Source of the DNA: Burkholderiales bacterium
GTDB lineage: Bacteria; Pseudomonadota; Gammaproteobacteria; Burkholderiales; Burkholderiaceae_F
Assembly: GCA_020248865.1 (NCBI GenBank)
Contig: JADCGS010000015.1
Span: 1 to 44,775, forward strand
Reading direction: 5' to 3'
DNA length: 44,775 nt
Shown: positions 38,638-44,775 of the stretch, piece after piece
How the letters are laid out: the number at the start of each line of letters is the position of its first letter
Position numbering within the stretch: the first letter of the stretch is position 1
Made by a program: the position numbers and the translations under genes
Notes under the pieces: generated by a model
Seen by the model: the letters and a program-made list of their open reading frames with translations, nothing else
Databases searched by the model: none
Told to the model about the DNA's origin: nothing

Positions 38638-39837
38638 CTAGAACGAGACGCTCACTTCGCCGGCCTGCCGCGCCTTCATGTCGCGGGTCACCAGCCGGTC
38701 GCCGGGGGCCAGCGGTCCGCCCTCGGGCGCGCCGACCGTCTCGACGATCTCGGTGAAGCGGCCGTCGCTGATGCCGGTGCGCACCGGCACCGGCGTCACC
38801 TTGCCATCGCGCAGCCGGTGCACACGGGGGCCACGGTCGGCCTTGTCCTGGGGGCCGGCCGCAGCGGCGGAGGTGGCTTTACTGTCCTCTTGCCCCGGCT
38901 CGGTCGGCCGGAAGCGCAGCGCCGCGTTGGCGACCCGCAAGACCTGTCGGCGTTCGGCCGCCACGATCTCGACGCGCGCCGTCATGCCGGGCAGCAGCAG
39001 CCGCTCGCGGTTGTCGGCCGCGATCACGACGTTGTAGGTGACCACGCCCTGCTCGTTCTTCGGATTCAGGCGGATCTGGCGGACTTTGCCGTCGAAGCGC
39101 CGGTCCTGGTGCGCGTCGACCCGAAACCGCACCGGCAGGTCCTGTCGCACGTCGCCGATGTCGGCCTCCGAGACGCTGGCGTGGATCTCCATTTCGGTGA
39201 GGTCGCGTGCGATCACGAACAGGTTGGGCGTCTGGAAGCTCGCCGCCACGGTCTGGCCCACGTCGATCTTGCGATCCACCACCACGCCGTCGACCGGCGC
39301 GCGGATCACCGAGTTGGACAGATCGGTCTGCGCCCGCTCCAGTTGCGCGCGCGCCAGGTCGAGCGCCGCCTGCGCGGCCTCGCGCTGCTGCACGGCGCTG
39401 TCGAGCTGCTGCCGGGCGATGAACTCCTGCCGCACCAGCGAACGGTTGCGCTCCTCGTTGCTCGCCGCCAGCGCGAGATTGGCCTGCGCGCTGGCCACAC
39501 CGGCCTGCGCCTGCTTGACGGCCGAGCGAAACAGCGCCGGCTCCATTTCGGCCAGCACCTGGCCCGCCTTGACCGGCTGGTTGAAGTCGGTGAACAGGCG
39601 CGCCACCGTTCCGGACACCTGGGTGCCCACACTCACCTGCGCGGTGGGCTGCAGCGTGCCGGTGGCCGCCACGCTGCGCGCGACGTCGGCGCGCTCGACG
39701 GTGACGGTGCGCCAGCGCTCGTCCGGGTTCGGGGGCTGGCGCAGCAAGAACCAGGCAGCGGCGGCAGCCGCGACTACGGTGAGGAGCGCGGCCAGCCAGA
39801 GCAGACCGCGGCGGGTGAACCGGGAAAACCGCAGCAT
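38638..39837 (-). CDS. MacA-type periplasmic adaptor (HlyD/RND family)
   Basis: The 399-residue product has an N-terminal membrane anchor (LLWLAALLTVVAAAAAAWFLL), a lipoyl half-motif (GTLQPTAQVSVGTQVSGTVARL), a long coiled-coil hairpin (about residues 95-165) and the second lipoyl half (VIRAPVDGVVVDRKIDVGQTV). Beta-barrel (IHASVSEADIGDVRQ) and membrane-proximal domains follow. An insertion of about 30 Gly/Ala/Lys-rich residues near EPGQEDSKATSAAAAG is unusual and probably a flexible loop. It bridges the ABC pair to an outer-membrane TolC-like channel, which is not encoded here. ATG 39837 gives the right anchor position. Confidence 0.94.
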   Translation of the reverse strand: MLRFSRFTRRGLLWLAALLTVVAAAAAAWFLLRQPPNPDERWRTVTVERADVARSVAATGTLQPTAQVSVGTQVSGTVARLFTDFNQPVKAGQVLAEMEPALFRSAVKQAQAGVASAQANLALAASNEERNRSLVRQEFIARQQLDSAVQQREAAQAALDLARAQLERAQTDLSNSVIRAPVDGVVVDRKIDVGQTVAASFQTPNLFVIARDLTEMEIHASVSEADIGDVRQDLPVRFRVDAHQDRRFDGKVRQIRLNPKNEQGVVTYNVVIAADNRERLLLPGMTARVEIVAAERRQVLRVANAALRFRPTEPGQEDSKATSAAAAGPQDKADRGPRVHRLRDGKVTPVPVRTGISDGRFTEIVETVGAPEGGPLAPGDRLVTRDMKARQAGEVSVSF

Positions 39838-40166
39838 GGGTCTGCGCAAGAATCGTCGAAGTTTCAGTTTACAGACGCCCGTCTCGCGATCGCCGTCGCG
39901 CGACCGCCGTCCTGCGTGCTCCATCGGCGCGCGACGCGGGGCCGCGTGCCGCCGCCAGACCTCGCGCGGGCGGCCGCAGCGCGCCGATCCGCCCCGCGGC
40001 GCGTGCGGCTGACGATAGCTAGGCGGTCGCGGCGCCCCGCAGCCTGCGGCGCAACCCGTGCCCGGCGCCGGCGCGCCGACGGCCGCCGCTGCTAGAGTCC
40101 CTGCGGCCGAGGCGCGACCGCGCGGTGCCGCCCGCCTTCCCCCACCCCGCCGAGAGGACAGGGCCC
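39838..40166. promoter_or_regulatory. Divergent macA-like / ilvA spacer
   Basis: This 329-base gap contains no gene. TAGAGT at 40093-40098, about 70 bases before ilvA, could be a -10 box, but there is no clear -35. GAGAGGA at 40152-40158 is the ilvA ribosome site. On the minus strand the AT-richest spot, near 39860-39875 (TGTAAACTGAAAC), is the best candidate for the exporter promoter. No leader-peptide attenuator of the branched-chain type is seen. Confidence 0.3.
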
Positions 40167-41702
40167 ATGCCCGCAACCGAGTACCTGCGCCGAATCCTGA
40201 ACGCGCGCGTCTACGACGTGGCCGAGGAAACGCCGCTGGAGCTGGCGCCGCAGTTGTCGGCGCGCATCGGCAACCGTGTCCTGCTCAAGCGCGAGGACCT
40301 GCAGCCGGTCAAGAGCTTCAAGCTGCGCGGCGCCTACAACAAGATGGTCAACCTGGCGGCCGATGCCCGCGCGCGCGGCGTGATCGCGGCCAGCGCGGGC
40401 AACCACGCGCAGGGCGTGGCGCTGGCGGCCGCCCGGCTCGGCTGCCGCGCGGTGATCGTGATGCCGGTGACCACGCCGCAGGTGAAGGTCGACGCGGTGC
40501 GCGCGCTCGGCGGCAAGCGCGTCGAGGTCGTGCTGCATGGCGATTCGTACTCCGACGCCTACGCGCAGGCGGTCCAGGTGCAGGCGCGCGAGTCGCTCGC
40601 CTTCGTGCATCCGTTCGACGACCCCGACGTCATTGCCGGCCAGGGCACCGTCGGCATGGAAATCCTGCGCCAGCATCATCCGGGCGAGCACGGGCCGATC
40701 GAAGCGGTGTTCGTTGCCGTGGGCGGCGGCGGGCTGATTGCCGGCGTGGGCAGCTACATCAAGGCGCTGCAGCCGCAGATCAAGGTGATCGGCGTGCAGA
40801 CGATCGATTCGGACGCGATGGCCCGCTCGCTGGCCGCCGGCCGTCGCGTGCAGTTGCAGGACGTCGGCCTGTTCTCGGACGGCACGGCGGTACGCCAGGT
40901 CGGCGAGGAGACCTTCAAGCTCGCCCGGCATGTGGTCGACGCGATGATCACCGTCGACACCGATGCCCTGTGCGCTGCCATCAAGGACGTATTCCAGGAC
41001 ACGCGCTCGATCCTCGAGCCGGCGGGCGCACTGTCGGTGGCCGGCGTGAAGCAGTACGTCGAGGCCAGCGGTTGCCGCGACAAGACCTTCGTGGCGATCG
41101 CCTGCGGCGCCAACATGAACTTCGACCGGCTGCGCTTCGTGGCCGAGCGCGCCGAAGTGGGCGAGCAGCGCGAGGCGGTCTTCGCGGTGACCATTCCCGA
41201 GGAGCGCGGCTCGTTCCGGCGCTTCTGCGAGCTGGTGGGCAACCGCAACGTCACCGAGTTCAACTACCGCATCGCGGGGCAGGCCGCGGCGCACATCTTC
41301 GTCGGCCTGCAACTGGCGCGGCGCGACGAGGCGGCCGCCCTGGCGCGCCGCTTCGAGAAGGCCGGCTTTCCGACGCTCGACCTGACCGACGACGAGCTCG
41401 GCAAGCAGCACTTGCGCCACCTGGTCGGCGGCCACTCGCCGCTGGCCCGGGACGAGCTCATCTATCGCTTCGAGTTCCCGGAGCGTCCCGGGGCGCTGAT
41501 GCGTTTCCTGTCCAGCATGTCGCCCAACTGGAACATCTCGCTGTTTCACTACCGCAACCAGGGGGCCGACTACGGCCGCATCCTGGTGGGCATCCAGGTG
41601 CCGGCCGGAGAGAAGCGGCAGCTCAAGGCTTTCCTCGACACCCTCGGCTACCGCCACTGGGACGAGAGCGGGCACCCGGCGTACCGGCTGTTCCTGGGCT
41701 AG
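40167..41702 (+). CDS. ilvA: Threonine dehydratase, biosynthetic (long form)
   Basis: IlvA deaminates threonine to 2-oxobutyrate, the first committed step of isoleucine synthesis. The 511-residue product has the PLP domain with the catalytic Lys K52 in QPVKSFKLRGAYNK, SAGNHAQGVALAA, the phosphate loop VGGGGLIAGVGSYI and ACGANMNFDRLRF. Two ACT-like regulatory subdomains follow from about residue 335 (AVFAVTIPEERGSFRRFCELVG and LIYRFEFPERPGALMRFLSSM), the long isoleucine-inhibited type. The frame is open upstream of ATG 40167, but the ribosome site and family N-terminus fix the start. It stands alone. Confidence 0.97.
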   Translation: MPATEYLRRILNARVYDVAEETPLELAPQLSARIGNRVLLKREDLQPVKSFKLRGAYNKMVNLAADARARGVIAASAGNHAQGVALAAARLGCRAVIVMPVTTPQVKVDAVRALGGKRVEVVLHGDSYSDAYAQAVQVQARESLAFVHPFDDPDVIAGQGTVGMEILRQHHPGEHGPIEAVFVAVGGGGLIAGVGSYIKALQPQIKVIGVQTIDSDAMARSLAAGRRVQLQDVGLFSDGTAVRQVGEETFKLARHVVDAMITVDTDALCAAIKDVFQDTRSILEPAGALSVAGVKQYVEASGCRDKTFVAIACGANMNFDRLRFVAERAEVGEQREAVFAVTIPEERGSFRRFCELVGNRNVTEFNYRIAGQAAAHIFVGLQLARRDEAAALARRFEKAGFPTLDLTDDELGKQHLRHLVGGHSPLARDELIYRFEFPERPGALMRFLSSMSPNWNISLFHYRNQGADYGRILVGIQVPAGEKRQLKAFLDTLGYRHWDESGHPAYRLFLG

Positions 41703-41715
41703 CTGCGCTTGCGGA

Positions 41716-41772
41716 GTTTTCACGCCCAGCGCGCAGCGTGATCGGCGCCGCGCGGGCCGCGTTTTCACGCCC
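41716..41772 (+). repeat. Direct repeat of GTTTTCACGCCC after ilvA
   Basis: The 12-mer GTTTTCACGCCC occurs at 41716-41727 and again at 41761-41772, separated by 33 GC-rich bases. The T-runs stand out against the local composition. It may be a duplicated short segment or an operator-like pair in the 121-base spacer before the next gene; nothing more can be said. Confidence 0.6.
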
Positions 41773-41823
41773 CGCCGGCTCGTTGCCTGTTCACACTGCG
41801 CCCCGTTCGTGAGGAGGCTGACC

Positions 41824-42051
41824 ATGACGGACGAGGCGACGCAGGTGCCGGGGATCGAAGTGCAGACGCTCGATGCGCGCGACTGGTGGGTGATCCAGTG
41901 GCGCAGCCAGCGTGTGCAGCGGCGGCCGCGCCGCCGCGGCGCAACCGCCGCGCGGGCCGGCCGGCCGGTGCGATCGCGCGGTGGCGCCCGCGGCTTCTAC
42001 TGGGTCATGCTGGCGGCCAGCTCGCTGGCCGTCCTGCTGCCGCTGCTGTAG
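41824..42051 (+). CDS. Small tail-anchored-like protein, unknown function
   Basis: The 75-residue product starts at ATG 41824 with a strong GAGGAGG site seven to eight bases upstream, which is the main reason to call it real. It has an acidic/aromatic N-terminal part (VQTLDARDWWVIQWRSQRV), an Arg-rich middle (RRPRRRGATAARAGRPVRSRG) and one C-terminal hydrophobic helix (FYWVMLAASSLAVLLPLL) that ends the protein. This suggests a C-terminal membrane anchor. No family is recognised. Confidence 0.55.
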   Translation: MTDEATQVPGIEVQTLDARDWWVIQWRSQRVQRRPRRRGATAARAGRPVRSRGGARGFYWVMLAASSLAVLLPLL

Positions 42052-42190
42052 CAGCTCAGCCCGGCTGCGCCGCTTGCACCGGGTCGCCGGCTCAGCGGCA
42101 GGGTGCACCGTTGCCGGTGCAAGAACGGCCATTGAACTTTTTCCCGCCCACCGCATCTGTCGGTCGTTTGCCAGACGCCGCGGAGCTTCG

Positions 42191-42634
42191 ATGGCTGCCC
42201 AGCCCTACATGCAAGGTTTGCCGCTTTCGCAGCGCAAGCAGTTGGCGCGCCAGCGCATCGCGCTGCTCGCGCAGCTGATGGACTCGGCCTTCGTCGTCCC
42301 GGGCACGCGCGTGCGCGTAGGGCTCGATGCCGCGCTCGGCCTGGTGCCGGGCGTGGGTGATCTGGCCAGCGGCGCGATCGGCCTGTATATCGTCCTGCAG
42401 GCGCGCGAGCTCGGCGCGTCGCGCTGGCTGCAGGCGCGCATGATGGGCAACCTGCTGCTCGACACGGCCGTGGGCAGCGTGCCACTCTTGGGCGATGCCT
42501 TCGACGTGCTGTTCAAGGCCAACCTGCGCAACCTCCGGCTGCTGCAGCAGGAGCTGGGCGAGCCCTTGCTCGACGTGGGTGGCCGGCCGGTCGATGCCGA
42601 CGTGATCGAAGGCAGCGCGCGCGAGAAGCCGTGA
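42191..42634 (+). CDS. DUF4112 protein
   Basis: The 147-residue product has the DUF4112 core: LMDSAFVVPGTRVRVGLDAALGLVPGVGDLASGAIGLYIV, then RMMGNLLLDTAVGSVPLLGDAFDVLFKANLRNLRLL. The two matching Gly-rich PGVGD / PLLGD segments are probably membrane-embedded hairpins. Function is unknown. ATG 42191 is the natural start (MAAQPYMQG), 139 bases after the small protein gene. The frame is open upstream, but that stretch does not look coding. Confidence 0.88.
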   Translation: MAAQPYMQGLPLSQRKQLARQRIALLAQLMDSAFVVPGTRVRVGLDAALGLVPGVGDLASGAIGLYIVLQARELGASRWLQARMMGNLLLDTAVGSVPLLGDAFDVLFKANLRNLRLLQQELGEPLLDVGGRPVDADVIEGSAREKP

Positions 42635-42672
42635 GGGCTGGCCAGCGCCGGGTGCCGCGAGCGGCCTGCCGC

Positions 42673-42726
42673 GCCGGACACGCCGGACACGCCGGATAAG
42701 CCGGATAAGCCGGATAAGCCGGACAA
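42673..42726. repeat. Six 9-bp tandem units between convergent genes
   Basis: GCCGGACAC (twice), GCCGGATAA (three times) and GCCGGACAA run head to tail without spacers. They lie in the 159-base gap between the DUF4112 and CBS gene stops, just before a strong hairpin. Confidence 0.9.
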
Positions 42727-42727
42727 G

Positions 42728-42752
42728 CCGCGGCTGCGATCCGCAGCCGCGG
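42728..42752. terminator. Strong 11-bp hairpin between convergent genes
   Basis: CCGCGGCTGCG (42728-42738) pairs perfectly with CGCAGCCGCGG (42742-42752) around a three-base ATC loop. Its place between the convergent DUF4112 and CBS genes suits a bidirectional terminator. There is no U-run on either side, so intrinsic termination is not certain. Confidence 0.5.
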
Positions 42753-42793
42753 GTCTGCCCCGATCCGGACCGGCGACCCGATCGGCAGATCGA

Positions 42794-43270
42794 TCAGGGC
42801 CGCGTGGCTGTCTCGCGCGTGCGCTCGGCCTTGACCACGCGCACCACGCTGTCCACCTGTTCGGCCAGCAATTCCAGCACGTTGTCGACCGCCAGCAGGC
42901 CGCTGAGCGTGCCGTCGCCATCCACCACCGGTAGGCGCCTGACGCCGGCCTCGCGCATGCGCGCCAGGGCATCGAACAGGTCGTCGTCGTCGCGCACGGT
43001 GGCCAGCGGCGCGCTCATCACGTCGCCGGCGGTCAGGGTACGCGGGTCGAGCTGCAGCGCCACCGCCTCGATCACGATGTCCCGGTCGGTGAGGATGCCG
43101 CGCGGCCGGCCGCCCTCGGCGATGACGATGCTGCCCACGTGTTCGGTGCGCATCAGTTGCGCGCAATCGGCCAGCGTGCAGTCGGGCGCTGCCGTCACGA
43201 CAGTGTGTTGCGCCAGATCGCGGACCAGCGCCGAGCGGGCGCGGGTGAAGGGGATCTCGTGTTCGGTCAT
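42794..43270 (-). CDS. CBS-domain pair protein
   Basis: The 158-residue cytoplasmic protein consists of two CBS domains: TLADCAQLMRTEHVGSIVIAEGGRPRGILTDRDIV and TVRDDDDLFDALARMREAGVRRLPVVDGDGTLSGLLAVDNVLELLAEQ. Stand-alone CBS pairs bind adenine nucleotides and act as sensors; the partner is unknown. ATG 43270 has a GGAG site (GGAGACGCTC) upstream. The 233-base gap to the next, divergent gene has no other gene; TAATGT near 43468 is a weak -10 candidate for that gene. Confidence 0.9.
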   Translation of the reverse strand: MTEHEIPFTRARSALVRDLAQHTVVTAAPDCTLADCAQLMRTEHVGSIVIAEGGRPRGILTDRDIVIEAVALQLDPRTLTAGDVMSAPLATVRDDDDLFDALARMREAGVRRLPVVDGDGTLSGLLAVDNVLELLAEQVDSVVRVVKAERTRETATRP

Positions 43271-43503
43271 GAGCGTCTCCGCAGCAGGGGATCGAGCGGT
43301 GCGTCTGTTGCCATGGTGCGCTTGTTTCGCGCGGCGGCGGTGACGGTCGTCAAGCGTCCGTGCCGGCCTCGTCTGCCTTGGCCCCCAGGCGGCTCGGCTG
43401 CCGGCCCGCACGGAGCCCCGCCCGGAAGTCCGCCCAACGCCGCGCTGCCCGGCGCGGCCGTCGCGCTAATGTGTCGCGTCCTCGCCGTCGCCCGCACCTG
43501 CCC

Positions 43504-44607
43504 ATGGAATCCGCCGCCGAACGCTTTGCCCGCATGCTGCACCTGGCGAGCAAGCGCACGCCCGACAATGCCGCCTTTGCGCCGCCGATCGTCAACACCT
43601 CGATCTACGCGCTGCCGCCGGACCCCAGCGGCGCCTACCAGTACGCACGCTGGGGCAATCCGACCTGGACCGCGCTGGAGGAAGCGCTCGGCGTGCTGGA
43701 AGACGCCGAGGCCGTCACTTTCCCGAGCGGCATGGCGGCGATCGCGGCCGTCTTCTACGCGACCCTGAAGCCCGGCGACCGCGTGCTGCTGCCGGCCGAC
43801 GGGTACTACACCACGCGCATCTGCGCCGACCGCTACCTGGCGCCGATGGGTATCGCGGTGGAGACGGTGGCCACCGCAAGGCTGGAGGCCTGCGCCGTCG
43901 AGGACTACCGGCTGGTGATGATCGAGACGCCGTCGAACCCGCTGCTGGACCTGGCCGACATCGCCGCCACCTGCGCGCGCGTGCGCGCCGCCGGCGGCCT
44001 GAGCGTGGTCGACAACACCACCATGACCCCGCTGGGGCAGCGCCCGCTCGACCTCGGCGCCGACCTCGTGGTCAGCGCCGACACCAAGGCGCTCAACGGC
44101 CACTCCGACGTTCTGTTCGGTCATGTGGCCGCACGCAACGCGCAACTCATGGCGGCCGTGCGAGACTGGCGCCGCATCGTCGGCGCCATCCCCGGGCCGT
44201 TCGAGAGCTGGCTGGTGCATCGGGGTCTGGAGACGCTGGAAGTGCGCTTTGCGCGCATGTGCGCCAGCGCGCAGGCGCTGGCCGAGCGGCTGGCCGCGCA
44301 CCCGGCGGTGCATGAAGTCCGCTACCCCGGCCTACCCGGCCACCCGCAGCACGCGCTGGCGCGGCGGCAGATGACAAGCGGCGGCGCGCTGATCGGCCTC
44401 ACGCTGGCCGACAAGGCCGCCGCCGAGCGCTTCATCGCGGCCTGCCCGCTGCTGCGTCCGGCCACCAGCTTCGGCGGCGTGCATTCGAGCGCCGAGCGGC
44501 GCGCGCGCTGGGGCGATCAGGTGGCCGAGGGATTCCTCCGCGTCTCCATCGGCTGCGAGCCGACCGAGGTGCTGTGGCAGGCACTGGAGCGTGCCCTGTC
44601 GGCGTGA
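43504..44607 (+). CDS. Cys/Met-metabolism PLP-dependent enzyme (cystathionine gamma-synthase/lyase-like)
   Basis: The 367-residue product is a fold-type I PLP enzyme of the PF01053 family. YQYARWGNPTWTALEEAL and VTFPSGMAAIAAVF are typical N-terminal motifs, IETPSNPLLDLADI and VVDNTTMTPLGQRPLDLGADLVVSADTKALNGHSDVLFG contain the PLP-binding Asp and the Lys (K195), and RPATSFGGVHSSAERRARWG binds the substrate carboxylate. Cystathionine gamma-lyase, gamma-synthase and O-acetylhomoserine sulfhydrylase cannot be separated here. It is slightly shorter than usual (380-400). ATG 43504 is preferred to the non-conserved upstream extension. Confidence 0.9.
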   Translation: MESAAERFARMLHLASKRTPDNAAFAPPIVNTSIYALPPDPSGAYQYARWGNPTWTALEEALGVLEDAEAVTFPSGMAAIAAVFYATLKPGDRVLLPADGYYTTRICADRYLAPMGIAVETVATARLEACAVEDYRLVMIETPSNPLLDLADIAATCARVRAAGGLSVVDNTTMTPLGQRPLDLGADLVVSADTKALNGHSDVLFGHVAARNAQLMAAVRDWRRIVGAIPGPFESWLVHRGLETLEVRFARMCASAQALAERLAAHPAVHEVRYPGLPGHPQHALARRQMTSGGALIGLTLADKAAAERFIAACPLLRPATSFGGVHSSAERRARWGDQVAEGFLRVSIGCEPTEVLWQALERALSA

Positions 44608-44613
44608 GCCGCG

Positions 44614-44639
44614 GAGCCGGCTGACGAGCGGGCCGGCTC
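44614..44639 (+). terminator. Hairpin just after the PLP enzyme gene
   Basis: GAGCCGGC (44614-44621) pairs perfectly with GCCGGCTC (44632-44639) around a ten-base loop, starting six bases after the stop at 44607. It has the position of a terminator but no U-run. Confidence 0.4.
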
Positions 44640-44674
44640 AGAGGGTGAGAGGCAATCCGGCGTGCCCGAGGGGG

Positions 44675-44765
44675 CTGCCCAAAGCGCTCCAATCTAGGCG
44701 CAAAGCGCAGCCGTAGCTCGGGCTACGGCGAGCATTTGCAACGACGAGTGGGGCGCTTTGGGCAG
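44675..44765. repeat. 91-bp palindromic intergenic element with inverted ends
   Basis: CTGCCCAAAGCGC (44675-44687) is repeated inverted as GCGCTTTGGGCAG (44753-44765). Inside, CCGTAGC (44711-44717) and GCTACGG (44722-44728) form a second, central hairpin with a TCGG loop. The whole could fold into one long stem-loop. It has no gene and sits near the window edge after the last gene, so what lies beyond is unseen. Confidence 0.65.
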
Positions 44766-44775
44766 TCACAGCGGG

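Noticed and set aside
42673..42726. Possible CRISPR array
   Set aside because: The units are 9 bp with no spacers and no cas genes nearby; it is a simple tandem repeat. The same holds for the 12-bp repeat at 13653-13736.

Overview
The window is chromosomal DNA of very high G+C content (roughly 70% by eye) from a betaproteobacterium, most likely order Burkholderiales. The evidence is gene order: gatC-gatA divergent from mreBCD-mrdA-rodA, a D-amino acid aminotransferase next to DUF493-lipB-lipA, birA-coaX-SPOR, a DUF3683-type giant FAD/Fe-S oxidoreductase, and many GTG/TTG starts and 4-bp ATGA stop/start overlaps. No tRNA, rRNA, CRISPR array, prophage or complete insertion sequence is visible. 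No search could be run, so family calls rest on motifs and remembered gene order.

Layout. 1-2.4 kb (minus): 5' part of a PF10118 metal-dependent hydrolase, gatA, gatC. 2.7-11 kb (plus): the cell-shape and peptidoglycan cluster mreB, mreC, mreD, mrdA (PBP2), rodA, a SPOR lipoprotein and rlpA. 11-16.2 kb: an M20 peptidase, rsmI (minus), then lpoA-yraN-dolP (an E. coli-like neighbourhood without diaA), and a DUF3253 gene. 16.2-19 kb: lemA and a long M48 metalloprotease. 19-21 kb: an SDR protein of halohydrin-dehalogenase type that lacks the catalytic tyrosine, a DUF4197 gene remnant and a TlpA-like thioredoxin. 21-24 kb (minus): D-amino acid aminotransferase, DUF493, lipB and lipA (lipoate synthesis). 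24-27.8 kb: small and unknown genes, an alpha/beta hydrolase, a thioredoxin-like 2Fe-2S ferredoxin and a VanZ-type membrane protein. 28-30.5 kb (plus): birA, coaX and a SPOR protein. 30.6-36.5 kb (minus): HIT protein, small membrane protein, DUF3683 oxidoreductase and srkA. 36.7-39.8 kb (minus): a MacA/MacB-type tripartite export system without its outer-membrane channel. 40-44.6 kb: ilvA, two small proteins, a CBS-pair protein and a Cys/Met-metabolism PLP enzyme.

Most of the window is conserved housekeeping sequence, with envelope growth as the main theme: MreBCD/PBP2/RodA elongasome, RlpA, LpoA, DolP and three SPOR-domain proteins. The most unusual material is non-coding. A family of MITE-like elements has inverted ends that begin at CTAG. 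One complete 252-bp copy lies at 26038-26289, and there are half or decayed copies at 12541, 24318, 30523 and 36521. Two copies share a 125-bp segment with only five differences. The elements sit at gene ends, and their CTAG or internal TAA forms the stop codon of several neighbouring genes. The second highlight is the Tyr-less halohydrin-dehalogenase-like protein at 19072-19830.
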